From Prorocentrum cordatum (taxonomy: Eukaryota > Sar > Dinophyceae > Prorocentrales > Prorocentraceae): a stretch of 64,000 nucleotides of DNA. The notes below the pieces were generated by a model. It made no database searches. It was not told the origin of the DNA and saw only the letters and a program-made list of their open reading frames with translations. The stretch is taken from NCBI GenBank assembly GCA_963575745.1, contig CAUYUJ010010458.1, forward strand, positions 1 to 64,000. The letters are read 5' to 3'. Positions 22,101 through 33,125 of the stretch are shown one piece after another. Each line of letters begins with the position of its first letter. Position 1 is the stretch's first letter. The translations under genes and the position numbers were made by a program.

Positions 22101-23318
22101 AACATCTGCGTCATGCAGCCGTTCTCGACCTTTCTGTTCGGCCTCGGCAACCCAGTGGGGCCCGAGCGACTGATGCGGAAGCTTTCTGGCCAGATCACAG
22201 CAGACGAGGCGACCCATGAATGGAGCACGCTTGATGACGAGGCCGCTGAAGCTGAGAAGATGGACCCCATGGCGAGGATGCACTTGTGCGCCTGCTGCTA
22301 CCTCAAATGGAAGCAGGAGTACATGCTCGACGCTCGCGACTTCGGCATGAAAGCAGCCGCCGATTTCTACGAGAAGTACGTGTCGCAAGGGAGGTGGACG
22401 AGATGCATGGACTGCGCGCGCGAGATCGGCCCAATGCCTTGTCGGCCTGCGCGGGCGGCCGAGGCTTCCCAAGGGATGGCCGATGGAAACGCTCCAAGGA
22501 GAATCCCGCCAGACCATTCAATATGCAAGCGGCGCGTGGAACGCGATGACTGGAAGAGGAGCCTGACCCCGCAGAGCCACGGGTGTTCTGCTTGCAAAGA
22601 TATGTTTGACGAAGGCGTGTGGGGCGCGAATATTATGAAGCACCATCGGTATTCCGATAGAGACATCGCGTGCCCGGGCTGCGCAGAGCGAGGGTTCGCG
22701 CCCGGCAACATCGACGAGCACCAGCGCGAAGATTGCTCGGAGCACTTGGGCAGCCTCGCGTTCGACAAGCAACTGCTGAACAATGCGAAGAGGCGGGAGA
22801 AGGCCCGTTTGGTGTGCCTGGACTGTCAGACGAAGCTGCGGTGCGGAAAGTGTACAACGGCTTATGAGCTGAAGTACTGGTCGAAGTCTGAACGCAGGCA
22901 TCACGCGTCTTCTCGGGGCACAACTTTGGTCTGCAAAGCATGCCGTGCGCAAGGATTCGACCCGTCGGACCTCGCGACGCACATGTGCCAGAGGTGCTTT
23001 TGCAGCTTCGGCGCCCGCAAATTCAACCCAAAGCTACTGGACAACCACAAGCACCAGAATCGCCAGAAGCTACAGTGCAAGGAGTGCGTCGCTGACATCG
23101 ACGAACGAGCGCGCCACCCGCGCAAAGCGCTGCAGAAGAGCAAGCTCAAGTGCAAGCGTCATTGCCGCACTCACCAAGCCCAATGCCCGCTGACCCCCGT
23201 CTATATTGGAGAGAAACGCTGGCCGGGCAGCGACGGAGCGATATCCGCCGACGACCGGAAGTTCTTGGACGAGTTGCAACCGATTCCCGAATGGTGGAGC
23301 AAAGCTTGGGGACGATGA
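19132..23318 (+). CDS. PIF1/Helitron-type DNA helicase with Cys-rich C-terminus
   Basis: Superfamily 1 5'-3' DNA helicase, as in PIF1 and Helitron replicases. A spacer with FFRPWTLYGGDVSVPHLS and WDEYVRGNVVS (19230-19500) precedes Walker A GFPGTGKS (20087-20110). Walker B IIIDE ends at 20338 and continues after an intron as VRMMSAELLGTLE (20805). Late motifs include MIQGATLEAAFADL and VYVCLSRVK (about 21975-22090). The last ~350 residues have repeated CxxC pairs (CSACKDMF, CPGCAERG, CLDCQTKLRCGKC, CKACRAQG, CQRCFC, CKECVADI), probably zinc-binding, possibly Stc1-like. The reading frame changes between about 19720 and 19855, a frameshift or a missed intron. No Rep domain is present upstream, where a microsatellite begins. 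Stop at 23316-23318. Confidence 0.8.
20339..20804 (+). other. Intron in helicase gene, inside Walker B
   Basis: GACGAG|GTCCCG at the donor and TTTCCAG|GTGCGC at the acceptor; phase 0. Removing 466 bp joins IIIDE to VRMMSAELLGTLE, restoring the normal helicase order. The sequence is a minisatellite of ~24-28-bp units (GTGTGAGTCGTTCGGGC-CCTCGTC) that is also found outside genes at 24300-24655, 25945-26100 and 27335-27400. AGGT is present at both ends, as in other dinoflagellate introns. Confidence 0.8.
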
Positions 23319-23329
23319 GGTACGGCGCG

Positions 23330-24130
23330 GAGGCCGTCGGCCCAGACTTGTTACTGGCGACACTATCTCATGGTATAGTGAGGCTGAAGTGGGACGTTTC
23401 CTCAATGGGATCGGGGGTTCCTGTATACATGGCTACGGCGTCGGTATCTACCCAATGGTGGATGTGCCACTACTCATTTTCCGTGGCGCCTCAGGTGGCT
23501 TGTATTATAGGAAACAGTTTGCTGGTGGGACGTGTACTCCACTCAGCTGAACCCCGTACGCTTCAGGTGGGCTCTACTATAGGAAACAGTTTGCTGGTGA
23601 GAGTTGTATTGTAGTCGGCTGAAGCCCGTACTTTGGTTCTCGGGCGCTGGTTACTGCACTTTGTGATGGTGTTGGTTATCCTGTTCTGGTGAAAGTGCTG
23701 GTTATTGTACTCAGTGATGGTTCATTGGTGCGAAGATTACGTTTAGTTTATAGTTTGTCCTCCTACGGATGTCACGCTGCTATAAGAGAATATCTCTGGG
23801 TACAGTGAGGCTGGACACTGGATGTTGCCTCAATGGAGTCCGTGGTTCCTGTATATATGGCTGGAGCTTCGGTATGTATCCAATGGTGGATGTGCCGCTA
23901 CTCTGCTTCCGTGGCGCTTCAGGTGAGTTCTAATATAGGAAACATCTCGCTGGAAGAATTTGCATGGCAACCTGGCAGGGCCTGTACTTGAGTTTTCTCT
24001 TGCTGGTTACCATAATCTGTGGTTGCTATACTATGTGCGGATGTTTGTTACCCTGGCATGTGATGGTGCTGGTGACTCGACCCAGTGGTGGTTCATTGGT
24101 GGCAGTACCTTGTGATACAGCGCTCGATGC
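23330..24130 (+). repeat. Duplicated AT-richer repeat, copies 1-2
   Basis: Marks such as TATAGTGAGGCTG, GTTTCCTCAATGG, GGTTCCTGTATA, CCAATGGTGGATGTGCC, TCCGTGGCGC.TCAGGTG and TATAGGAAACA occur first at 23365-23600 and again at 23795-23950. They are followed by GGTTACT..GTGATGG..CTGGTT blocks. The same family recurs at 25255-25830. No coding potential recognised. Confidence 0.8.
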
Positions 24131-24299
24131 GAAAACATGAGTGTCCTCTTCACAGTCCTCCTCCTCCGCCTCTGCTTCGTTTGATTCGTTTCAGTCGTGT
24201 TCCTGGGATCTCGTTCTTCTGGGGTCCTGGTTCCTTAGCCGTTTCCTGTTAGCTTGGCTTCGGTGGTTCCTCCGATGTCGGCTATGGTAGTGACTGCCT

Positions 24300-24655
24300 T
24301 TGTTCTGGTGTGAGTCGTTCGGGGTCTTCGTCCTGGTGTGAGTCGTTCGGGCTTCTCGTGGTGTGAGTTGTTTGGGCTCCTCAACCAGGTGTGAGTCGTT
24401 GGGGCCCCTCCTCCTGGTGTGACTCCTTCGGGGTCCTCGTGGCGTGAGTCGTTCGGGGCCCTCGTCGTGGTGTGAGTCGTTCGGGCTCCTCGTGGTGTGA
24501 GTCGTTCGGGCGCCTCCTCCTGCTGTGAATCGTTCGGGCGCCTCATCCTGGTGTGAGCCGTTCGGGCTCTTCGTGGTGTGAGTCGTTTGGGCCCCTCGTC
24601 ATGGTGCGAGTCGTTCGGGCTCCTCGCGGCGCGAGGCGTTCGGGCACCTCGTCCC
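24300..24655 (+). repeat. GTCGTTCGGGC minisatellite
   Basis: About 13 units of GGTGTGAGTCGTTCGGGC(T/C)CCTCGT with 24-28 bp spacing, the same family that forms the helicase intron. Confidence 0.95.
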
Positions 24656-25085
24656 CTTTTGGGGCGTTTTGGGCGCCTCTTGGCGGCCCCAGGGGCTTCT
24701 AGGAGTATCCCGGGTGGCTTGGGGGAGCCTCTTCAGGCCTCTTGGGGGCCTCGTGGAGGGCGTTTGGGGCGTCTTGGGGGCCTCATGGCGGCCCCAGGGA
24801 CTTCCAGGAGCGTCTTGGGTGCCTCGGGGGAGCCTCTCGGAGCCTCTTGGGGAGCTCTTCGGGGCGTCTTGGGAGCCTCTTGGAGGCCTCTTGGGGGCCT
24901 CCTTGGGGCCTCGTGAAACCATCTTGGAGCCTCTTCCCGTCAGAAGAGGAAATGGAGCCCAAAACCGTCGTGAAATGAATGATGTTGCCTTGAAGGACGA
25001 CGGGAGCTTGCATGAGCGCTGCCCCCTCAGAAGGCGAAAGTGGGGCCCAAATCGTAGTTAAATCAATGAGTGTGTCTCCAAATAA
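24656..25085 (+). repeat. CCTCTTGGGGG minisatellite plus ~75-bp units
   Basis: Degenerate GGGGCCTCTTGG-type units to about 24945. Then come two ~75-bp units sharing GCCCCCTCAGAAGG, TGGAGCCCAAAACCGT and AAATGAATGATGTT. The same two-part order occurs at 27395-27815. The first part recurs inverted at 38935-39875. Confidence 0.85.
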
Positions 25086-25140
25086 GAGGAGAGGGTTTTT
25101 TCTCCCTTCCCCCGTGACATTGCGATTCCCTCACGGTTTT

Positions 25141-25156
25141 CCGTAGCCATTGTGGC
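25141..25156 (+). other. Possible fragment of a spliced leader
   Basis: CCGTAGCCATTGTGGC differs at one position from the first 16 bases of the dinoflagellate leader. The last five bases of the leader are not matched. It may be a decayed relict; 16 bp is short enough that chance in a repeat-rich window cannot be excluded. Confidence 0.3.
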
Positions 25157-25254
25157 ACCGATCGCCAAGATTTCTCGCTGCGGCGCTGCCTGAGCGCTTG
25201 AGCACCGCAGCCTGCTCTGCGACCGAGTCGACCAGGCTCGAGGGCCTGTGCGAC

Positions 25255-25830
25255 AACATATGTGCTTCTACCCATTGTCAGTGGCGCTTCAGGTGGGCTG
25301 TACTATAGGAAGCAGCTTGCTAGTGGGACTTGTACTCCACTCGGCTGAACCCCGTACTTGGGTTCTCTGGTGCTGATTAGTGTACTCTTGTGATGGTGCT
25401 GGTTACTCTGTGCTGGTGAGGGTGCGGGTTTCTGTAGTCAGTGATGGTTCAGTCCTGCACCTACTAGGCAAGAGAGCCACGCGTTTCTGGACGCCCGTAT
25501 GACTGTGTTGGAGGAACACGTACGGCATGTGGCTCAGATGGTGTATGCTCTGTATGGCACGACTGTCGAGTGCACTACTTAGCACTATGACTCTGGGTAG
25601 AGCGAGTCGGGACACGGGATGTTGCCTCAACTGAGTTGTCGTTCGTGGGTTCTCTGGCGTTGGTTTCTATACTCTGTAATGGTGCTGGTTATTCTGCTGA
25701 GGTGATGATGCTGGTTTCTGTACTCGCCGCTATTGCCTCTGAGTCTTGGTGATTGCTGGGTTCCTTCGGGTGTCCGACAGTGGGCTGAGATGGTTTATGG
25801 TCTCTCGTCCAGTACTGGGAGCACCTTGTG
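25255..25830 (+). repeat. Repeat copies 3-4 of the 23330-24130 family
   Basis: Shares TCAGTGGCGCTTCAGGTGGGC, CTATAGGAAGCAG and GTGATGGTGCTGGTTA-type blocks with 23450-23760. Two partial units (about 25270-25460 and 25590-25830). No gene. Confidence 0.75.
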
Positions 25831-25944
25831 ATACATCGCTGCAACAGTAATGGGTGGTATCGCTACTGTGCCACACTGGGAGATCAGGCAGTTATATCCG
25901 TGGGTGTGGCCGCTACCTCGGTACAGTGGATTCGTTCGGTGCTC

Positions 25945-26100
25945 TCCTCCTGGTATGAGTCGTTCGGGCCCCCCCTCCTGGTCAGAGCCGTTCGGGCCCC
26001 TCCTCGATGTGTGAGTCGTTCGGCGAGGGGCCCGAACGACTCACACAAGGAGGGGCCCGAACGACTCACACCAGGGCGAGGGGCCCCAACTACTCACACC
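25945..26100. repeat. GTCGTTCGGGC minisatellite with inverted arm
   Basis: Units on the plus strand to about 26028, then the reverse complement (GGGGCCCGAACGACTCACAC) to about 26098. The turn point is CGGCGAGGGGCC. This forms a long potential hairpin. Confidence 0.9.
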
Positions 26101-26690
26101 ACCTGCATTCTGGTCCAGGACGTGCACACTCTGAGTTCCGTGATTCCTCAGATCTGTTCGAGGGGGCCGATCTTGGAGGCGAGTTTCCCCTTCTGCTCCT
26201 TCTTCCACCTCTCCCTCCTAAGCTGCCGCCTGCTGCCCGCGCCCGACTTGATGGGCGAACCTGCCTTTCAGGTGCAGCTCAGAGCTGCGAGCCTGAGCAG
26301 GGTAGTCACTTGTGCCGCGTGCGCACTGCAGAACTGGACAGGAAAGATCGCTGGATCGTCGACGCCGTCGTCCATTCAATCGTCGTCGTCGAAGTCGTCG
26401 TTGTCATCGTAAGCATGGTCGTCGTCGTCGTCGGCGTCGTCGCCGCCATCATCGTCTGAGAGGTCGCCGTCGTGTGAGTCGTCTGAGTCGGTTACGTGTA
26501 GGACTCGAGGAGGACCGCCTTCTGTCTTGGCTCCCATCGCCTTCTCTCCCTCCTCCTCTTCCTCCTCGTGGGCTCCCTCAACAAGATAGATGTAGGAAGA
26601 TAGAAGAAGAGGCAGGAGGAAGAAACACAGGGGATATGTGCGAGGGCACGCGGAGACACGCCTGAAGGCACCACGGTCGGCATGCTTCGC
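26101..26690 (+). other. Unassigned; (GTC)n at 26380-26470
   Basis: 26101-26340 has ordinary composition with no recognised gene. GTCGTCGTC repeats follow, then CT-rich sequence to 26580. No gene called. Confidence 0.4.
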
Positions 26691-26693
26691 TAG

Positions 26694-26772
26694 AGTAGTA
26701 GTGGTGGTAGTAGTAGTGGTAGTTGTATTGTAGTGGTAGTAAGAATAGTAGTAGTAGTAGTAGTAGTAGTAA

Positions 26773-26841
<69 letters not shown>

Positions 26842-26849
26842 AAGAAGTA

Positions 26850-26927
<78 letters not shown>

Positions 26928-27168
26928 TGAGTTCTAGTAGAAGTAGCATTCGTATGTGTCGTAGTAGGAGGAGTAGCAGTAGTAGTAGTAGTAATAGTCG
27001 TAGTCATAGTAGTAGTAGTAGTAGTAGTAGTAGTAGCAGTAGCAGGTATAGGTGTAGTAGATGGAGTGATGACATGAGTAGTTCGAGGTGTAGTAGTAGT
27101 AGCTCTAGATATAATAGAAGTAGGAATCGTCGCGGTACCAGTAACAGTACCAGTAGTAGTACTCCTAC

Positions 27169-27240
<72 letters not shown>

Positions 27241-27330
27241 CAGTAGTACTACGAGTAGTGGTAGTGGTAGTACGAGAAGAAGTAGGAGGACTAGCACTAG
27301 CAGTAGCAGTACCAGTAGCAGTAGCAGTAG
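26694..27330. repeat. Interrupted (AGT)n microsatellite
   Basis: Long AGT/TAG runs at 26740-26930 and 27170-27245, with variants between. Apparent Ser-rich and Thr-rich ORFs are products of the repeat. Confidence 0.95.
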
Positions 27331-27334
27331 CAGT

Positions 27335-27815
27335 CGTTCGGGCTCTTCGTGGTGTGAGTCGTTCGGGCCCCTCGTCTTGGTGTGAGTCGTTCGGGCTCCT
27401 CGTGGGGCCTCTTTGGGGGCCTCTTGGAGCCTCTTGGGGCCTCTTGGGGGGCTCTTGGGGGCTTCTGGGGAGCCTCTTGGGGGCTTCTTGGGGCCTCTTG
27501 AGGCCTCTTGGGGGCCTCTTGGTGGCCTCTTGGGGGCCTCTTGGGGCAGCTTGGGAGCCTCCGGGGGGCCTATTGGAGGCCTCTTGGGAGCCTCCCGGGG
27601 GCCTCTTGGGGCTATCTTGGGGCCTCGTGCGACCTCCTCAGAAGCGCAAATGAGAGCTGCCCCCTGAAAAGGACAAATTGAGCCCAAAACCTTCGTAAAA
27701 TCAATGATTTTGCTATGAAGGAAGATGAGCGCGGCCCCCTCAGGACGCCCAAATGGGGCCAAAAACCGTAGTAAAATCAATGATGTTTGCTTCAAAGACG
27801 AGCAGAGGGGCCAAA
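27335..27815 (+). repeat. Compound minisatellite as at 24300-25085
   Basis: Three GTCGTTCGGGC units (to 27400), CCTCTTGGGGGCC units (to 27640), then 2-3 ~75-bp units with GCCCCCTSARRA, GAGCCCAAAACC.TCGTAAAATC and AATGATTTTGCT. The same three blocks in the same order at 24300-25085 show a segmental copy. Confidence 0.85.
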
Positions 27816-28019
27816 CTCCCTCCCCCCGTCGGGGCCAGAATCCTCGTGAGGGTCGTCGTTTTTTGGCCCTCCCAGGAGTCGAAAAAGACCCCCCTGACTA
27901 CGCTCGGGACTCCCTCTCCAGGTCCAGGGGGAGGGGGTAGGGGGAGGGGTAGACCCCTCCCCGAAGGGGAAGAAGGGGGGTTGAGGAAAGAGAGAGCTCC
28001 CTAAACCACTCACGCCCAA

Positions 28020-30530
28020 AGGGCTGGTGGGAATCCTGATCCTCCCATCGCATGCCCATTTTTGTGGCGCTGCCCAAAGGATCCCCACCGTGACGGTTTC
28101 CCATAGAATGCCGTCGTGCTGGCTTCCAACTGGTTATTGTTGTGGGGCTTCTCAATAGAATACATCTCTGCGGGGCGCTGCCCAATGGGTTCCGAGTGTG
28201 AGGATTTCCCGTGGAATCGTTTTGTGGTGTTCCCCAAAGGTTTATTAGCGTGATGCTTCCTTCCTTTGGAATTTCCGTATGGTGAATCCAACGGGTTCCC
28301 GTTGTGACGCTTTCCAATTGAACCCCTTTGCTGCGCGTTCCATTGTGAGGATTCCACGATGGGGTTTCCCATGTGGGGATTTCCATTGTGAGGATTCTCC
28401 GTAGAATCCTTTGTGTGGATGTCCGTTGTGAGGATTTCCCGTAGAATATTTTTGTGGTGTTATCCGACGGGTCTTTATTGCAATGTTTTCCTATGGGATA
28501 TTTTTGCGGCGCGTTCCTGGGGAGTCTTGTCGTGAGGCTGTCACATAGAATCCCTCTGCGGCGCTATCCAAATGAGTCCTGTCTTGGGGCTTCCCAACTT
28601 CATCTCTCTGTGATGTTTTCCGATGGATTCGCTAGCCTTCAGTGGCGTTTTCAAACAAGCTTTCCGATGTGAGGTTTTCAGATAGAGTCCCTTTGTGGTG
28701 CGCCCCGAAGGATTCCCATTGTGACGGTTTCCGATAGAATGCCGCTTTGGTGATGTCCAAAGGGTTTTGTTGTGAGGCTTCCCAACATAATCTTCGCGCG
28801 GTGCTTTCCACTGGATTCCGAGTGTGGGGTTTTCCGATCGAATATTGAGTTTGTGTGGTCCAAAGGATTATGTGTGTGATGTTTCCCACTAGAATATCCG
28901 CGTGGTGTTGCCCAACGGATTCCTATTGCGATGCGTTCCAGTAGGAACCCTTTGCGGCCCGTTTAAAATGATTGCCATTGTGAGGATGTCCCGTAAAATC
29001 CCGTTGTGGCGTTTTCCACAGGATCGTTATTGCGACGTTTTCCAGTAGAACTTCCGCGTGGTGCTTTCCAAAAGAGTCACGCCGTGAGGATGTCCAATAA
29101 AATCTTTCTGCTGTGCGACCCAGAAGAGTCATGTTGTGAGGCCTCGTGGTTGAATCTCCCTGCGGTGTTTTCCGACGGATTCCTTTTTTAAATGTGGTTT
29201 CCCCATATGGGTCCTAAGTGGTGTTTTCAAAAAGGCTTTCTGGTGCGAGGTTTTCCCATGGAATCCTTCTGTGGTGTTTTCTGATGGGTTCCTTTGTTTG
29301 TGCGGTTTCCCAATAGAAACCCCATTAGCGGCGCCTTTCAATTCAATTGAGTCTTTGTGTGGTGTTTTCCAAAGGATCCCCGTTGTGACATTTTCCAAAA
29401 TGAGTCCGTCGCACCGTTTTCCCGAGGATTTCTTCTGTGATGCGTTCCAGTAGGAGCCGTTCGCGTTGATTTCCAAAGGATCCCCCCTGTGAGGCTTTCC
29501 GATACAATCCCCGTCTGCGGTTTTCCAAAGTATTCTTGTTGCGAGGTGCTCCGATATAATCCATTGTGTTGCGCTATTCAAAGGATCTATATTGCGTGGC
29601 CGTCCGACAAAACGTGTTAGATTCCGTGTCAAAGATTTCCAGCTGTCTGTTCCCAGTGTATCTTTCTGTGGCTATTTCCAAAAAAGGAGTCCAACGATGA
29701 TTGTTTCTAGCAAAACGCGTGTTGTTAAACAGCGTCGTCCAAAGGATCTCTGTACTGTGGAATTCCTGTGTAGCACTTCGCATAGTGTTCTAAGCCCGAG
29801 GCTTTCCAATCGAATATATTGTGCTGTCCAAAGGTTTCCTTTTGCGACGCTTCCCAATAGAAACCTTCAGCAATGCTTCCTAAACGGTTTCTTTTACAAC
29901 GTTTTCCAACCGAACCCTTGTTCGTAATGGTTCGGAGCAGATTCTTGTTGCTAGGCCATAGAAGCCATGTGGGGTGATTTCCGAAGGATTCCTCTTACGG
30001 GTGCTCCAATACAATTTGGTTTTTTGTTGTCCAAAGGACCTCTGTTGTGAAGCCTTCCGATACAGGTTTTTAGATCATTTTCAACCAGATTCCAGTTGTA
30101 AAGTTTCCCCACAGAGTCCTTTTGAAGCGCTTTCCAAAGGATTCCAACCATGATTGTGTCTGGCAGAATTTGTGTTGCAGCGCTGTCTTAAGGATCCGTG
30201 TTGCGAGGCCATCCACTGAAGTTCTGTGCAGCACTTCGCACAGAGCTCCGAGTGCGAGGCTTTCCCATAAAATACTTGTGCGGCGCTTTCCAAAGGATTA
30301 CTTATGTGAGGCTCTCAATAGAATCCATTCGTGGCGCTTCTCAAAGAATTCCTTTTGTTATGCTTTCCAATAGAAATCTTCAGCTGTGTTTTCCAAACGG
30401 CTCCGATGATGAGGGTTTCCAATAGAATCCCTTGGTAATGATTCCCAGCGGATTCTTGTTGTGAGGACACCGAATATTTTTGCGTTGCTTTCCAAAGGGA
30501 TTCGCTTGTGATGCTAAAGCACGGAGATGC
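28020..30530 (+). repeat. ~53-bp hairpin satellite, ~47 units
   Basis: Diverged head-to-tail units of about 53 bp: TTTGTGGTGCTTTCCAAA, then GGATTCCTATTG, ~10 bp GTGAGGCTTTC and CAATAGAATCC. The last and second blocks are inverted repeats, so nearly every unit can fold into a ~11-bp stem with a ~10-nt loop. Clear examples: 28917-28950 (11 of 12 pairs) and 28710-28743. The period is not a multiple of three and short ORFs are by-products. Isolated units also occur at 18355-18435. Confidence 0.9.
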
Positions 30531-30780
30531 AAATATGCATGTGAGAGAAAGCAAAGGGAGAAAGCGAGAGAGGAAATAGAAGGATTGTGACGAAGACAAG
30601 GCCGAAAGCTTGTAACAACTCCTCTGGAACACCGAGGTGTTCCACAATCCCCCGGCCTCGAGAACGCCTCTTCCTCCTCCTCCTTATCTCCTCCTCGTCC
30701 TCCTCCACCACCGTCTTCTCCTCGTCCTCCGCCGCCTCCTCCTACTCCTCATCCCCCTCCTCCGCCATTCCTTCTCCTTC
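30531..30780 (+). other. Unassigned, ends in CTCCTC tract
   Basis: Ordinary sequence to 30660, then a CCTCCTC tract leading into repeat-family copy B. No gene recognised. Confidence 0.4.
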
Positions 30781-31480
30781 TAAATAACTCCTACCGGTCG
30801 CACCCCGAGGCTAGTTATTTGGGCGGGCCGGGCGTTTCGCTTGAGACTTCCTCACCATTTATGACGCTGAAGCTTAAAAAGCGACAACAGTTTCACAGAT
30901 GGAGGGCGGGTCGTTTTCAAAATGTGGTTCTCGCCTTAGCGCCGCGCACACTCGCTTTCAAAATTTGCAAGAGCGTCACGGATTGAGGGCGGGTCGTATT
31001 CAAAATGTGGTTCTCGCCTCAGCGCCGCGCACCTTCGTTTTTTTTTAATTTGAAGAATTTCACGGATTGAGGGCGGGTGGTTTTCAAAATGTGATTCTCG
31101 CTTTAGCGCCGCGCACATTTTTTTCAAATTTGCAAGAGCTTCACGGGCTTCCATGGTCCACGTACCAGAAGTGGTGTTTTGGAAGGATTCAGGGTTATGC
31201 GGGTGCAACAGTTATGTTGGTTCGCAGTGCTGACGTCCCAAAAATGACGTTCTTGCACGATTCCGGATCGTCAAGACGCAGCAGTCAGGTTGATACGTGG
31301 CGTTGAAATCCCGAGAACAATGTTCCGGCATGTTTCAGGATCTTCAAACGGTTGTTTTCCAACGAGGCAGTCCCTTCAATGGAAATGAACCGCTGTGGGG
31401 ACCTATGAAGAGGGAGCTGGGAGGGAAGATCAATTCCAAGATCGTTGATGGTTTTTGGTGTTGCACTGGTCTTCTTCCTT
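30780..31480 (+). repeat. 83-bp-unit repeat family, copy B (complete)
   Basis: Head with GGTCGCACCCCGAGGC and GGGCGGGCCGGGCGTTTCGC. Array with CACRGATTGAGGG at 30894, 30977, 31061 and 31142. Tail with CACGTACCAGAAGTGG, GATCGTCAAGACGCAG, GGTTGTTTTCCAACG and AAGATCGTTGATGG, followed by a CT-rich tract to 31720. Same order as copies A and C. Confidence 0.85.
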
Positions 31481-32260
31481 CTCCTCATCTTCCTCCTCCC
31501 TCTTCCCTTATACCTTTCCTACGTCCTTCTCATCCTTATCATCCCTCTCACACTTCTTCCCCCCTTGCGCCCCTCCAATTATTTGTGTTCTTCCCCTCGT
31601 CGCTACCCCCCTGCATGTTCCGTCATCCTCCTGGTCCCAACCATTGTCCTCCCCCTCCTCGTCTATCCTCTCCACCCCTTTCTTCTGCATTCCGTGCCTC
31701 CTCCTTTTTTTTCTACAAAGCCACGCGCCATGCCGTGCCTAGGATGTGGTACATACATTCGGCCCAGAAACGTTGAACGCGTATTGTACTACAGCGTTGT
31801 TTGGTGTCGTGGCTATGCCACATTGGACAGACCGTCTGGTCTAGAGCAGGGTTGCGTAACCACCGATCTTGGGCCCAGGGTGTGGGTCGGTATGTGTGGA
31901 TAGTTGCCTCCTTGTTCCCCTTCCCCTCGTCACATAAAGGTGGAACGTCGGGATAAAGAGCAACTTTGGCTCGGAAGGGGCTAGGCGTTTCATGGGTTTC
32001 TTTGTGGGGCCTCAGCAGAAAGTGTCCGCAACACTTTAGAAAATATGTTTGCTCTTGTTTGCAGCTACTCGTTGCCAGATTCCGATCCGATCCCTTTCCA
32101 TTTAGTCCCTTTAGCCTCCCACTTCCCATGTGCGACAAACCTCAACGAAGCATCACAAGGCCACAACCCCGCAGAAGTTGCCACCCCCACCGCCTCCTAC
32201 TGCTTACCAAACTACGGTTATCCATTAGAAATCGATGATTCGATCGTTCTCCGAATAGTC
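31481..32260. other. CT-rich tract, then no recognised gene
   Basis: 31481-31720 is a CTCCTC tract belonging to copy B. 31730-32260 has near-neutral composition and a 141-codon minus-strand frame (31713-32138) that I do not recognise. Confidence 0.4.
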
Positions 32261-32279
32261 AGCAAGACCCTCACCAGGA

Positions 32280-33125
32280 GCAGCGGGTGGGAGGTAGAGG
32301 AGGTAGAGGAGGAGGAGGAGGAGGAGGAGAGGAAAGACGAGGGAGGACCAGTGCAAATCCAAGGCTCATCAACGATGCTTGAACAACCCTTCCTCCAAGC
32401 TCCCTCTTCATAGGCCCCTACAAGGATTAATTTCCACTAAGGGAAGTGCCCCGTTGGGAGACAACCGTTTGAAGATCCTGAAGCGTGACAAAGCAGCGTT
32501 CCCTGAATTTCAACGCCACGAATCAACCTGACGGTTACGGCTTGACGATCCTGATTCGTGCCAGAGCATTGTTTCTAGGATTTTACCACAGCGAATCAAT
32601 GTAGTTGTTGCGCCTTGACAATTCTAAATCGTTCTACATCACCGTGTCTGACACGTCAAACATGCGAATGCGCAAAACCCTTGCAATGTTTTGCAACGAG
32701 TGTTCGCCTCGCTATTGCGAGAGCCACGTTTTGAAAAAGTAACCGCCCTCGATCCGTGGAACTCTTGCCACTTGCAACTTGTTAAACGATTGTGCGCAGC
32801 GCTGCAGCGAAAGCTACATTTTGAAAACGACCCGCCCTCAACACATGATAATCTTGCATTTTTGTAAGACGAGTGTGCGCGGCACACAGGTTGGAGCCAC
32901 CTTTTGGCAACTGCCCGCCCACAATCCGTGAAATTCTTGCGAATGTTGAAGACGAATGCGCGCCACGCTAAGACGAGAGCCACATTTTGAAAACGGTCCG
33001 CCCTCCACTTGTGAATATGTTGCCAATCTTAGAAGCTTTCGGGTCATAAATGTTGAAGGCGTCTCAGGCGAAACGCCTTGCCCGCCTTTTTGAGCGGCCT
33101 CACAGCGCGACAGGGAGGAGTTATT
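32280..33125 (-). repeat. 83-bp-unit repeat family, copy D (inverted, complete)
   Basis: On the minus strand, from 33125: GTCGCGCTGTGAGG and GGGCGGGCAAGGCGTTTCGC head, an array of about four units (CACAAGTGGAGGGCGG, ATTGTGGGCGG, TGTTGAGGGCGG, CACGGATCGAGGGCGG), then the GATTCGTGGCGTTGAAATTC and GTTGTCTCCCAACGGGGC tail and the pyrimidine tract. Confidence 0.85.

Noticed and set aside
23425-23445. Inverse spliced-leader match (ATGGCTACGG)
   Set aside because: Only 10 bases match, and the related repeat copy at 23855 lacks it, so chance is likely.
26690-27385. Poly-Ser, poly-Thr or poly-Leu proteins
   Set aside because: Products of an AGT microsatellite open in several frames on both strands.
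28120-29630. Short minus-strand proteins with SIGKPH/NPLES-type repeats
   Set aside because: The ~53-bp unit is not a multiple of three; the peptides are frame echoes of the satellite.
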